Assembly (NCBI GenBank): GCA_015520115.1
Contig: WAQS01000153.1
Coordinates: 1 to 11,951, forward strand
Source of the DNA: Ferroglobus sp.
GTDB lineage: Archaea > Halobacteriota > Archaeoglobi > Archaeoglobales > Archaeoglobaceae
Length of the DNA stretch: 11,951 nt
Reading direction: 5' to 3'
The translations under genes were made by a program, and so were the position numbers. Each line of letters opens with the position of its first letter. The first letter of the stretch is position 1. The notes beneath the pieces are model-generated. The model worked only from the letters and a program-made list of their open reading frames with translations. It did not search any database and was not told the DNA's origin. Positions 1 through 7,492 of this stretch are shown piece after piece.

Positions 1-1
1 G

Positions 2-88
2 TACTACTTTCTGAGGGTCAAATCGATCAAAAAGCTTCTTGAAGCTTACGATGAGGTTGTTGAGGAGTTAAAGGAGGTGAACGCTTGA
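2..88 (+). CDS. C-terminal end of an unidentified upstream gene (partial)
   Basis: An open frame enters from the left edge and stops at TGA 86-88, leaving 28 residues beginning YYFLRVKSIKKLLEAYDE. The fragment is charged and probably helical (repeated K/E with leucines and valines), but carries no family motif, so I cannot name it. The stop overlaps the TTG start of purE by four bases (TTGA), and the purE ribosome binding site lies inside its last codons. This indicates cotranscription and translational coupling. The codon use and the tight junction make it a credible gene end. Confidence 0.6.
   Translation, partial: YYFLRVKSIKKLLEAYDEVVEELKEVNA
71..80 (+). promoter_or_regulatory. Strong Shine-Dalgarno site for purE
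   Basis: AAGGAGGTGA matches the archaeal anti-SD sequence almost fully and ends four bases before TTG 85. It fixes the non-ATG start of purE. Confidence 0.75.
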
Positions 89-558
89 AGGTTGTAATAA
101 TTCTCGGCTCTAAATCCGACCTCGAAATTGGTGAAAAGATTAGAAGCAAGTTAAAGGAGAACTTCGGTATTGATTCGGAAATTAGAATCGCATCAGCCCA
201 TAAAACTCCAGAAAAAGTCCTTGAGATTATAAAAAGCTACGAAAAAGCAGTATTCGTCACCGTAGCCGGGAGGAGTAATGCTTTGAGCGGATTTGTAGAT
301 GCAAACACACCCAATCCAGTTATAGCATCTCCACCAATAAGCGATAAATTTGCGGGGATGGACATTCTTTCGAGCATAAACATGCCTTCCGGCGTGGCAC
401 CAATGCTCGTTCTCTATGAAGAGAATGCCGCATTAGCAGTGGCTAAAATTATAGCTCTCTTCGATGATAACGTGAGGAGAAAGGTTGAAGAGTACCAGAG
501 GATGAAAAAAGAAGAGGTCGAAAAAGCTGATGAGGTGGTTAGGAATGGGGACGGTTAA
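85..558 (+). CDS. purE: AIR carboxylase, class II PurE
   Basis: Converts 5-aminoimidazole ribonucleotide (AIR) to its carboxylated form CAIR in cytosolic de novo purine synthesis. The 157-residue protein is a single PurE domain of normal length. Visible motifs are GSKSD (8-12), SAHKTP (37-42), VAGRSN (60-65), SPP (82-84) and MPSG (100-103). From memory, AGRSN, the SPP loop and PSG match the AIR carboxylase domain of animal PAICS. Class I bacterial PurE instead has a Gly/Ala-rich AGGAAHLPG segment at that place. This suggests direct use of CO2, without the ATP-dependent PurK step; no purK is seen in the window. The TTG start is supported by the strong SD at 71-80, and MKVVIILGS is the expected N-terminus. 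It overlaps the preceding gene by 4 bases and purC by 14. The family is certain; the class assignment rests on motif comparison. Confidence 0.93.
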   Translation: MKVVIILGSKSDLEIGEKIRSKLKENFGIDSEIRIASAHKTPEKVLEIIKSYEKAVFVTVAGRSNALSGFVDANTPNPVIASPPISDKFAGMDILSSINMPSGVAPMLVLYEENAALAVAKIIALFDDNVRRKVEEYQRMKKEEVEKADEVVRNGDG

Positions 559-1570
559 AGATTTTAACATCATGATACTCCCCGGAAAAGAGTACGGATT
601 AGGAATAATGAAGTTCTCCGACAGATTTTCCGTCTTCGATTACGGAGTTATGCCCGACACGATAGAGGGGAAAGGCGCAGCTCTATGCATAATTTCCGCC
701 TACTTCTTCGAAAAAGTAAAGGAAAAGGACATCGTAAGAACTCACTACATCTCCCTTCTTGTTAACAGAACCACCTATAGGACCCACGAACTTTACGAGC
801 CAACCGACGAAATGCTTGTGAGAGTGTTTAGAGTTTTCAAACCAGAAAAAGTGGACGGCAAATATGATTATACGCCTTTCAAACTACTTAAAAGAAATTA
901 CGTCCTCCCAATTGAGGTAATTTACAGAAACTACCTGCCAGAAGGATCAAGCGTTTTCAGGAGGCTCGAAAAGGGAGAACTGAGACTTGAGGATCTCGGT
1001 TTAAAGGAAATGCCGAAACCCGGGGAGAAACTTAAAAGACCGATAGTTGACTTCTCCACAAAATACGAGGACTACGACAGATATATATCGAAGAAAGAAG
1101 CTATGGAAATAGCCAACCTGAGCGAGGAAGAGATGACAAACTTGATCGAAACAACTTTGAAAATAAACAACCTGCTAACCAAAGAGTTCTACGATAGGGG
1201 AATAATTCACGAAGACGGAAAGCTCGAATTCGCTTTGGATGGTGAACGAAATTTAAGGCTTGTTGACGCTTTAGGAACTCCAGATGAATGTAGGTTGAGA
1301 TTCGAAGGGCTCGAAATCAGTAAAGAGCTTTTGAGAATATACTACCGAAACACAGAGTGGTACAAGAAGCTGCAAGCGGTGAAAGGAAAGGAAAACTGGA
1401 GAAAGCTCGTAGGAACTCCTCCAAGATTGCCAGAAGAGTTAAAAGAGATAGTTTCGGAGCTCTACAAATCCACATGCAATGAAGTTTTGAGGAAGAGGAT
1501 TTTTGACGTACCGCATTTGAAGGAAGTTGTGAGAAGAGCTAAGGAGTACGTGGAGGTAAACTATGGTTAG
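545..1570 (+). CDS. purC: SAICAR synthase, long archaeal type
   Basis: Joins CAIR and aspartate with ATP to give SAICAR, the step after PurE. The 341-residue product has SAICAR synthase landmarks: SDRFSVFDYG (25-34), GKG (42-44), PIEVIYRNYL (122-131), FSTKYEDYD starting at 170, the GIIHEDGKLEFA strand and GTPDECR (244-250). It is longer than the roughly 240-residue bacterial enzyme and fits the longer form of archaeal relatives; the GTPDECR segment replaces the bacterial DSSR-type sequence. I prefer ATG 545 over an ATG five codons upstream: GAGGTG at 532-537 is well spaced for it, and MGTVKDF resembles family N-termini. It overlaps purE by 14 bases and carA by 8. The adjacency parallels the fused PurC-PurE (PAICS) protein of animals. 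Confidence 0.93.
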   Translation: MGTVKDFNIMILPGKEYGLGIMKFSDRFSVFDYGVMPDTIEGKGAALCIISAYFFEKVKEKDIVRTHYISLLVNRTTYRTHELYEPTDEMLVRVFRVFKPEKVDGKYDYTPFKLLKRNYVLPIEVIYRNYLPEGSSVFRRLEKGELRLEDLGLKEMPKPGEKLKRPIVDFSTKYEDYDRYISKKEAMEIANLSEEEMTNLIETTLKINNLLTKEFYDRGIIHEDGKLEFALDGERNLRLVDALGTPDECRLRFEGLEISKELLRIYYRNTEWYKKLQAVKGKENWRKLVGTPPRLPEELKEIVSELYKSTCNEVLRKRIFDVPHLKEVVRRAKEYVEVNYG

Positions 1571-2639
1571 GGCTGTTTTAGCTTTGGAGGACGGAACGTT
1601 TGTTGAAGGAAAAGCCTTCGGAGAGTTGAGGGACGCTGAAGGGGAACTCGTTTTTAACACGAGCATGACGGGATACGTTGAAGCTTTAACCGATCCGAGC
1701 TACAAAGGTCAGATTTTGATGATGACGTACCCGCTGATAGGAAACTACGGAGTCTGCAGAGAAGACTTCGAGAGCGATGGGGTTAAAGTAGAAGGTTTCG
1801 TTGTCAGAGAACTTTGCAAGGAGCCGAATAACTGGAGAAGCGAGCTAACCGTGGATGAACTCCTCAAAGAATACGGAATTCCCGGGATAGAAGGAGTGGA
1901 TACGAGAATGCTTACAAAAAAACTCAGAATTTACGGATCGATGAAAGCGTACATCGGTGTTGGAGATGTAACGAGGGAAGAGGCAATTGAGAGAGCGAAA
2001 GCTCAGCCATCAATAAGCGAGCTTGATTTGGTTGACAAAGTATGCGTTAAAGAGCCAAAAATCGTTGGAGAAGGAGGAAAATACAGAGTGGCGTTAATAG
2101 ACTGCGGAGTTAAGAGGAGCATAGTCAGACAGCTTGTCAAAAGGGGTATTGAAGTCACAATCTTCCCCTACGATTACCCAGCTGAGAAAATCCTCGAAGA
2201 AGATTTTGACGGAGTTTTCATATCTAACGGTCCGGGAGATCCAGAGAGAGTAAAGCCGACTATCGAGACGATAAGAAAACTCGTTGGTAAAATGCCGATG
2301 GCTGGAATCTGTTTGGGACATCAGCTAATAGCCTTAGCTTTTAAAGCAAAAACGTTCAAGCTCAAATTCGGACACCACGGAAGTAACCATCCGGTTAAAG
2401 ATTTTGAAACTGGAAGAGTTTTCATCTCAAGTCAAAATCACAATTTTGCGGTGGACGAAAAAACTTTGCCAAAAGGTTTGAAAGTCACCCAAATAAATCT
2501 GAACGATCACACAGTTGAAGGAATTATTCACGAGGAAATTCCGCTTATAAGCGTTCAGTATCACCCAGAAGCCGGCCCAGGACCGCACGACACTTACTTC
2601 TTCTTCGATCTCTTCGTGGATATGCTCGCGGAATACTGA
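1563..2639 (+). CDS. carA: Carbamoyl-phosphate synthase small subunit (glutaminase)
   Basis: Hydrolyses glutamine and passes ammonia to CarB for carbamoyl phosphate synthesis, the entry to pyrimidines and arginine. At 358 residues it has the usual length. Residues 1 to about 140 form the CarA-specific N-terminal domain (GELVFNTSMTGYVEALTDPS). Residues from about 175 form a class I glutamine amidotransferase with SNGPGDP, the nucleophile elbow GICLGHQ (Cys250) and YHPEAGPGPHD (His334, Glu336), giving a complete Cys-His-Glu triad. GHHGSNHPV and SQNHNFAVD are also typical of CarA. The ATG is preceded by GGAGGT at 1552-1557, inside the end of purC. Only nine bases separate its stop from carB, so equal expression of the two subunits is likely. 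Confidence 0.97.
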   Translation: MVRAVLALEDGTFVEGKAFGELRDAEGELVFNTSMTGYVEALTDPSYKGQILMMTYPLIGNYGVCREDFESDGVKVEGFVVRELCKEPNNWRSELTVDELLKEYGIPGIEGVDTRMLTKKLRIYGSMKAYIGVGDVTREEAIERAKAQPSISELDLVDKVCVKEPKIVGEGGKYRVALIDCGVKRSIVRQLVKRGIEVTIFPYDYPAEKILEEDFDGVFISNGPGDPERVKPTIETIRKLVGKMPMAGICLGHQLIALAFKAKTFKLKFGHHGSNHPVKDFETGRVFISSQNHNFAVDEKTLPKGLKVTQINLNDHTVEGIIHEEIPLISVQYHPEAGPGPHDTYFFFDLFVDMLAEY

Positions 2640-2648
2640 GGTGGTGTA

Positions 2649-5600
2649 ATGCCGAAGAGAGAGGACATAAAAAAGATCATGGTAATAGGCTCAGGTCCGA
2701 TTGTAATAGGGCAAGCGGCGGAGTTCGACTACTCCGGTAGTCAGGCTTGCAAGGCTCTGAGAGAGGAAGGCTACGAGGTCGTTCTCGTGAATTCCAATCC
2801 GGCTACAATAATGACCGATCCAGAAATGGCTGACAAAACTTATATCGAGCCGCTTACGGCTGAGGTCGTTGCTAAAATCATAGAGCGAGAAACGCCAGAT
2901 GCTCTGCTACCAACTCTTGGCGGACAGACGGCTTTAAATATAGCGGTGCAGCTCTACGAGATGGGCGTTCTCGACAAGTACGGAGTGGAGCTGATCGGCG
3001 CTAACGTCGATGCGATAAGGAAAGCAGAAGATAGAGACCTCTTCAGGAAAGCCATGGAGAACATAGGACTCGAGGTACCAAGGAGCGAAATAGCCGAAAG
3101 CGTGAGCGACGCTTTAACTATAGCTGAAGAACTCGGCTACCCCGTTATAGTAAGACCCGCTTTCACCCTCGGAGGAACTGGAGGAGGAATTGCGTACAAC
3201 AAGGAAGAGTTGAAGGAGATAGTGAGAAAAGGTCTTGAGCTCTCGATGATTCACCAAGTTCTCATCGAGGAGAGCGTCATAGGCTGGAAGGAGTTCGAAC
3301 TTGAGGTAATGCGAGATAAAGCCGATAACGTCGTGATAATATGCTCCATAGAGAACTTCGATCCTATGGGAATACACACCGGCGACAGTATTACCGTCGC
3401 TCCAGCACAAACGCTTACAGATTACGAATATCAGAGGTTGAGAGATGCTGCTATTGCGATAATAAGGGAGATAGGCGTCGAGACTGGAGGGAGTAATATT
3501 CAATTTGCCGTTCATCCACATTCAGACAGATTTTTGGCTATAGAGATGAACCCGAGAGTTAGCAGAAGCTCAGCTTTAGCTTCTAAAGCCACCGGGTATC
3601 CGATAGCGAAGATAGCTGCGAAGCTTGCCATAGGCTACACGCTTGATGAAATTCCAAACGATATAACGAAGGAAACTCCGGCAAGCTTCGAGCCGACGAT
3701 AGATTACGTGGTCGTAAAAATCCCGCGTTTCGCCTTCGATAAGTTCCCGACAGCCGATTCAACATTGGGTACGCAGATGAAGAGTGTCGGAGAGGTTATG
3801 GCAATCGGAAGGACTTTCGAAGAGGCGCTACAAAAAGCTTTGAGAAGTCTGGAAATAGGAAGGTACGGACTTGGAGCTGACGGAAAAGACAAGCAGCCGA
3901 GTAGAGACGAGATAGTGAAAAAGCTCATAACTCCAAATCCGGACAGGGTATTTTACATAAGGTACGCTCTTCTCAACGGTTTCAGCGTTGATGAGGTGGC
4001 GGAGCTTACAAAAATTGACAAGTGGTTCATCAGCAAGATCAAGAACATTCTTGACGTTGAGGAGGAGCTTAGGGAAGCGGCGAAGAAGTACTCGATAGAG
4101 GAAGTTCCAAAGGAGTTGCTGAAAAAAGCCAAGAGATTCGGTTTCAGCGACTACCAAATCGCAAAGATTTTTGGAGTGGAAGAGAGAGAAGTTAGAAAAG
4201 CAAGAAAAAGAAAAGGAGTTGTAGCGACTTTCAAAATGGTCGATACATGCGCTGCCGAATTCGAAGCCAAAACTCCCTATTACTACTCCACCTACGAGGA
4301 GGAAAACGACGCTATTCCGAGTGGAAGAAAGAAGGTCATGATTCTCGGAAGTGGACCGAATAGGATCGGGCAGGGAATCGAGTTCGACTACTGTTGCGTT
4401 CACGCCGTTTACAGCCTGAAAGAAGAGGGATACGAGACGATAATGGTCAACTGCAATCCCGAAACAGTTTCAACAGATTACGACACCTCAGACAGACTGT
4501 ACTTCGAGCCGATAACCCATGAGGATGTCATGAACATATACGAGAACGAAAAGCCCGAAGGAGTTTTCGTTCAGTTTGGTGGTCAAACTCCTTTAAACAT
4601 AGCTAAGCAACTTGAGGAGAGCGGCGCAAAAATTCTTGGAACGAGCGTTGATTCGATAGACATAGCAGAGGACAGAAAGAGGTTCTCGGAGATATGTAAA
4701 AAGCTCGGAATTCCCCAGCCAGAAAACGGAATAGCGTTCAGCGTTGAAGAGGCTAAAGAAGTGGCAAAGAAGATAGGCTATCCAGTTTTGGTAAGACCGA
4801 GCTACGTCCTCGGAGGAAGAGCGATGGAGATCGTTTACGACGAGGAAACGCTTGAGAGGTACATAAGAGAGGCTCTGGAAGTCTCCCCAGAGAAGCCGAT
4901 TCTCATCGACAAGTTCCTTGAAGATGCGATAGAAGTAGAAGTAGACGCTATCTGCGATGGAGAAGACGTTCTGATAGGAGGAATCATGGAGCACATAGAA
5001 GAGGCAGGAGTTCACAGCGGAGATTCTGCCTGCGTTCTTCCTCCGCAATCTCTACCGAAAGAAGTCGTAGATAAGATAATCGACTACACAAGAAAATTAG
5101 CCCTCGAACTCAAGGTTGTCGGACTGATAAACGTTCAATACGCTGTTAAAGACAACGAAGTTTACATCTTGGAAGCGAATCCAAGAGCGAGCAGAACTGT
5201 TCCTTTCGTGAGCAAAGCTACAGGAATTCCTCTCGCAAAAATTGCTGCCAAAGTGATGATGGGGAAAAAGCTGAAAGAGCTTGGAGTCAAGGAGAGACTG
5301 TTCCCCGATCACGTTTCTGTGAAAGAAGCCGTTTTCCCCTTCCTGAAACTTCCCGGAGTTGATCCGGTGTTAGGACCAGAAATGAAATCCACCGGCGAGG
5401 TTATGGGAATCGATTACGATTTCGGACTGGCGTATTACAAAGCCCAGCTCGCAGCCGGAATGAAACTACCGACCGAGGGGACTGTCTTCATAAGTTTGAG
5501 AAAGCACGATCGAGAAAAGATTTTGCCGGTAGCCAAGAAACTCAAGGAAATGGGGTTCAGGATACTCGCAACCGACGGGACTGCCCAGTTCCTGAAAGAG

Positions 5601-5894
5601 CACGGAATCGATGCTGAAATAGTCCCCAAAATAAGTCAGGGAAGACCAAACGTCATTGATCTCATAATAAACGGAAAAATCGACTTGATAATAAACACCC
5701 CTTCAGGCAGGAGAGGAAAAACCGAAGGATATATGATTAGAAGAGCGGCGGTGGATTACAACATTCCCTACATAACAACCTACAGCGGAGCTTTAGCCGC
5801 TGTAAAGGGAATAGAGGCAGTAAAAAAGGCTGAGTTAAGCATAAAGTCCTTACAGGAGTACCACGAGGAAGTGAAGAGAAAGTATGAAGCTTAA
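2649..5894 (+). CDS. carB: Carbamoyl-phosphate synthase large subunit
   Basis: Makes carbamoyl phosphate from bicarbonate, ammonia and two ATP. The 1081-residue chain is full length and unsplit, unlike the two-gene carB of some methanogens. Its halves repeat each other. The carboxyphosphate half starts with [15 protein letters not shown] and has an ATP-grasp segment [14 protein letters not shown] (Arg169). An oligomerisation region covers about 400-555. The carbamoyl-phosphate half starts near 562 with [16 protein letters not shown] and has [14 protein letters not shown] (Arg716). From about 942 comes an MGS-like regulatory domain with ATDGTAQFL and [12 protein letters not shown], the site where effectors such as UMP or IMP act in E. 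coli. ATG 2649 follows GAGGTG at 2638-2643. It overlaps larB by 11 bases. No frameshift or missing domain was seen. Confidence 0.98.
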   Translation: MPKREDIKKIMVIGSGPIVIGQAAEFDYSGSQACKALREEGYEVVLVNSNPATIMTDPEMADKTYIEPLTAEVVAKIIERETPDALLPTLGGQTALNIAVQLYEMGVLDKYGVELIGANVDAIRKAEDRDLFRKAMENIGLEVPRSEIAESVSDALTIAEELGYPVIVRPAFTLGGTGGGIAYNKEELKEIVRKGLELSMIHQVLIEESVIGWKEFELEVMRDKADNVVIICSIENFDPMGIHTGDSITVAPAQTLTDYEYQRLRDAAIAIIREIGVETGGSNIQFAVHPHSDRFLAIEMNPRVSRSSALASKATGYPIAKIAAKLAIGYTLDEIPNDITKETPASFEPTIDYVVVKIPRFAFDKFPTADSTLGTQMKSVGEVMAIGRTFEEALQKALRSLEIGRYGLGADGKDKQPSRDEIVKKLITPNPDRVFYIRYALLNGFSVDEVAELTKIDKWFISKIKNILDVEEELREAAKKYSIEEVPKELLKKAKRFGFSDYQIAKIFGVEEREVRKARKRKGVVATFKMVDTCAAEFEAKTPYYYSTYEEENDAIPSGRKKVMILGSGPNRIGQGIEFDYCCVHAVYSLKEEGYETIMVNCNPETVSTDYDTSDRLYFEPITHEDVMNIYENEKPEGVFVQFGGQTPLNIAKQLEESGAKILGTSVDSIDIAEDRKRFSEICKKLGIPQPENGIAFSVEEAKEVAKKIGYPVLVRPSYVLGGRAMEIVYDEETLERYIREALEVSPEKPILIDKFLEDAIEVEVDAICDGEDVLIGGIMEHIEEAGVHSGDSACVLPPQSLPKEVVDKIIDYTRKLALELKVVGLINVQYAVKDNEVYILEANPRASRTVPFVSKATGIPLAKIAAKVMMGKKLKELGVKERLFPDHVSVKEAVFPFLKLPGVDPVLGPEMKSTGEVMGIDYDFGLAYYKAQLAAGMKLPTEGTVFISLRKHDREKILPVAKKLKEMGFRILATDGTAQFLKEHGIDAEIVPKISQGRPNVIDLIINGKIDLIINTPSGRRGKTEGYMIRRAAVDYNIPYITTYSGALAAVKGIEAVKKAELSIKSLQEYHEEVKRKYEA

Positions 5895-6594
5895 AGACGA
5901 TTTTTTCAAAAATTTAATTAAAGAAGTTGAGGATTTTGCAAAATTAGACATTTTCAGAGAAGAAAGAGCAGGAAAACCAGAAGCCGTTTTCGGAGAGGGG
6001 AAAAGCTTAGAGGAACTTGTAAAAATAATTGAAGCATACGTTAAGGAGAAAAGAAGAGTTCTCGTTACGAGGGTTAAAAAAGAGCATCTTGAGGAGCTGA
6101 AGAAGAGATTCAAGAATTCGAGGGTAAACGAGAAGGCAAGAACGGTAATTGTGGGAGAACTTCCCCAACCCTTTGCGAAGGTCGCCGTCCTCTCAGCTGG
6201 GACGTCGGACATAGCTGTAGCAGAAGAGGCTTGCGAAACTCTGATTTTTCTTGGAATTGAACCGCTAAAATTTTACGACGTGGGTGTTGCCGGAATTCAC
6301 AGGCTTTTAGAACCTTTAAAGAAGTGTATAGATGAGAAAGTCGTGGCGATAATAGTCGTAGCCGGAATGGAGGGCGCTTTGCCTTCAGTTGTTGCTGGTT
6401 TGGTTGACGTGCCGGTTATAGGCGTCCCAACATCAATCGGTTACGGAACGAGTTTGAAAGGATTTACAGCATTATTTTCCATGCTCTCCTCATGTTCTTC
6501 CGGTTTGGCAGTCGTGAACATTGACAACGGATTCGGAGCGGCTGTTTTCGCAAGTTTGATTGCAAAAGTTGCTAAACGGGGAGAGTTGAAGTAA
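5884..6594 (+). CDS. larB: LarB, nickel-pincer cofactor carboxylase/hydrolase
   Basis: LarB carboxylates the pyridinium ring of nicotinic acid adenine dinucleotide and cleaves off AMP, giving the dicarboxylated mononucleotide precursor of the nickel-pincer nucleotide (NPN) of lactate racemase-type enzymes. The 236-residue product has the N-terminal signature [20 protein letters not shown] split over residues 21-40, then a PurE-like C-terminal domain: [34 protein letters not shown] and [10 protein letters not shown]. Cys204 in MLSSCSSG matches the conserved cysteine proposed to act on the pyridinium ring in LarB. Older annotation often calls such proteins PurE-like or AIR carboxylase-related. 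The start overlaps carB by 11 bases and its SD is weak (GAGG at 5865-5868), suggesting coupled translation. No larC, larE or larA is in the window, so the downstream use of the product is unknown. Confidence 0.9.
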   Translation: MKLKDDFFKNLIKEVEDFAKLDIFREERAGKPEAVFGEGKSLEELVKIIEAYVKEKRRVLVTRVKKEHLEELKKRFKNSRVNEKARTVIVGELPQPFAKVAVLSAGTSDIAVAEEACETLIFLGIEPLKFYDVGVAGIHRLLEPLKKCIDEKVVAIIVVAGMEGALPSVVAGLVDVPVIGVPTSIGYGTSLKGFTALFSMLSSCSSGLAVVNIDNGFGAAVFASLIAKVAKRGELK

Positions 6595-6621
6595 ACTTCT
6601 CGATGAAAAGATGATCGAAAG
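6588..6621 (+). repeat. Left copy of an imperfect direct repeat flanking vapBC
   Basis: It begins in the last codons of larB. Its core, GATGAAAAGATGATCGAAAG (6602-6621), recurs with two mismatches at 7406-7425, and both cores are preceded by TTCTC. Aligned by eye, the 25-26 base cores differ by two substitutions and one inserted base. Weaker similarity extends to the left, to ACGGG-like sequence. Confidence 0.45.
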
Positions 6622-6634
6622 GATAGCTGATCAG

Positions 6635-6653
6635 ATTAGTTGTCGCTAATTTT
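6635..6653 (+). terminator. Possible weak terminator after larB
   Basis: A five-base stem ATTAG / CTAAT with a six-base loop is followed by TTT. It sits between the larB stop and the vapB promoter, where the operon should end. The stem is short and AT-rich, so this is only a candidate. Confidence 0.25.
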
Positions 6654-6670
6654 AGGGCTAAACAAGAGAA

Positions 6671-6695
6671 ATAATTATAAACGTAAACGTAAACA
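6671..6695 (+). promoter_or_regulatory. vapBC promoter with a TATA box and tandem TAAACG hexamers
   Basis: The AT-rich box ATAATTATAA (6671-6680) lies about 25 bases before ATG 6704, the spacing expected for an archaeal TATA box that starts transcription at or next to the start codon. The purine-rich AAGAGAA just upstream could be the TFB recognition element. No SD precedes the ATG, consistent with a leaderless mRNA. TAAACG occurs twice and TAAACA once in tandem at 6678-6695, overlapping the TATA box and filling the space before the start. Such repeats are candidate sites for VapB autorepression. Confidence 0.55.
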
Positions 6696-6703
6696 TACAC
6701 ATA

Positions 6704-6937
6704 ATGCCAACCAAAACAATAACAATAACTCTTGAAGCTTATGAGAGGCTGAAAAGGGAAAAAAGAAAGGGTGAGAGCTTCAGCGATGTTATAATCAGAC
6801 TTACTGAGAAGAAGAAAGATCTGCTCGAATTTGCCGGCAAATGGAAGGATTCCGGAGACGAAATTGAGAAGATTATACTCGAAAGCAGAAAGGAGTTCGG
6901 TCGGCATGTTCTGTCTCGAAACGACGTTTCTCATTGA
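6704..6937 (+). CDS. vapB: VapB-type antitoxin
   Basis: A 77-residue protein matching the archaeal VapB antitoxin family (COG1753/PF02697 type, from memory): an N-terminal strand PTKTITITLEAYERLKREKR that would pair in a DNA-binding dimer, then FSDVIIRLTEKKKDLLEFAG, then a charged tail that would wrap and inhibit the toxin. It should neutralise the VapC encoded next and repress its own promoter together with VapC. The ATG is read from a probable leaderless transcript. It shares 32 bases with vapC in another frame, an unusually long overlap that ties the two translations together. Function is inferred from family and arrangement. Confidence 0.85.
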   Translation: MPTKTITITLEAYERLKREKRKGESFSDVIIRLTEKKKDLLEFAGKWKDSGDEIEKIILESRKEFGRHVLSRNDVSH

Positions 6938-7310
6938 TCTGCTAAAAGGTAAGAAAGATGCGATTGATGTCTACATAAAGATTCGAGATTCAAAGCTATA
7001 CACCACGTCGATCTCCGCCTGGGAACTGCTGAGAGGCCCAAAACTCGTGGGAAAAGAGGAAGAATTTAAAGTAGCCGTTGAAATGCTTGAAAACCTCGAA
7101 ATTCTTCCATTTTCTTTTAAGTCGGCACAAATAGCCGTGGAAATCGAGGACAGCTTAAGGAAAAAAGGCATGGAAATCAATTTAATCGATGTTCTTATTG
7201 CGGCAATTGCAATCGAGCATAACCTAAAACTCGTTACGAGAGACGAGCACTTCAGCAGGATCGACGGGCTTGAAGCCATAAATTATTCTTCAGAGCAAAA
7301 TTCAGGTTGA
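6906..7310 (+). CDS. vapC: VapC toxin, PIN-domain ribonuclease
   Basis: A 134-residue PIN-domain protein, expected to be a magnesium-dependent endoribonuclease that blocks translation when freed from VapB. Visible PIN elements are LETTFLIDLLKG (4-15), SAWELLRG with Glu40, NLIDVLIAAIA with Asp95, and LVTRDEHFSRI with Asp113. Four acidic positions are therefore kept, but the first, usually Asp in an LDT motif, is Glu5 here. I recall this LETTFLID variant from other archaeal VapCs, so activity may remain. I start at ATG 6906 (MFCLETTF), where PIN toxins normally begin, with AGGAG at 6891-6895 upstream. The open frame extends 25 codons further upstream, but that part lies in vapB and resembles no PIN N-terminus. 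It ends 182 bases before the convergent macro-domain gene. Confidence 0.88.
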   Translation: MFCLETTFLIDLLKGKKDAIDVYIKIRDSKLYTTSISAWELLRGPKLVGKEEEFKVAVEMLENLEILPFSFKSAQIAVEIEDSLRKKGMEINLIDVLIAAIAIEHNLKLVTRDEHFSRIDGLEAINYSSEQNSG

Positions 7311-7390
7311 ACGCAAGCCGAAAATGCTTCAGAGGATAAAACCACAGTTGGAACAACGTAAATCAATCCCCAATTTTATACGGGAAAAGA

Positions 7391-7425
7391 GAAATAATTT
7401 TCTCAGATGGAAAGAGGATCGAAAG
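7391..7425 (+). repeat. Right copy of the imperfect direct repeat flanking vapBC
   Basis: The core at 7406-7425 reads GATGGAAAGAGGATCGAAAG and differs from the left core (6602-6621) at two bases. The two copies are about 804 bases apart and bracket the vapBC transcription unit. Confidence 0.45.
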
Positions 7426-7453
7426 CGACTTCTCCTTCAGCACCGTAACAGAT

Positions 7454-7459
7454 AAAAAA
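7454..7459 (-). terminator. T-run terminator for the MATE/macro-domain unit
   Basis: On the minus strand, CTCTTTTTTATC gives a run of six T about 34 bases past the macro-domain stop. U-rich tracts alone often end archaeal transcripts. No strong stem precedes it. Confidence 0.45.
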
Positions 7460-7492
7460 GAGAATTTGGGTTCGTTCACAACGTAGAGGTAT

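Larger units (their letters stand above)
7311..7492. other. Convergent intergenic region with a possible decayed coding stretch
   Basis: Between the stops of vapC and the macro-domain gene there is no credible intact gene. A 48-codon open stretch without a start (7340-7486, plus strand) reads protein-like, for example GKREIIFSDGKRIESDFSFS. The vapC frame just after its stop also reads plausibly (TQAENASEDKTTVGTT, 7311-7358). The two could be fragments of one older coding sequence separated by a frameshift, but they are too short to prove it. The region also holds the right flanking repeat and a minus-strand T-run. Confidence 0.3.

Noticed and set aside
3828..4403. A 191-codon open frame on the minus strand inside carB
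   Set aside because: It lies opposite a highly conserved part of CarB, its translation is rich in Ser, Phe and Leu as expected for an antisense shadow, and it has no recognisable motif.
6595..6640. Possible C/D box guide RNA (TGAT-like and CTGA boxes after larB)
   Set aside because: The C-box match is only 5 of 7, a second box pair is missing, and the related copy at 7406-7425 lacks the boxes.
6678..6695. The TAAACG tandem units as the start of a CRISPR-like or microsatellite array
   Set aside because: There are only three six-base units with no spacers; a promoter operator or chance is the better reading.
6831..6905. Upstream extension of vapC by 25 codons
   Set aside because: This part is antitoxin coding sequence in another frame, and PIN toxins begin right before the first acidic motif, as at ATG 6906.
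7324..7454. A short plus-strand open frame starting ATG (about 43 codons)
   Set aside because: It has no SD or promoter, its composition is basic and unlike the neighbouring genes, and another frame over the same bases looks more protein-like.
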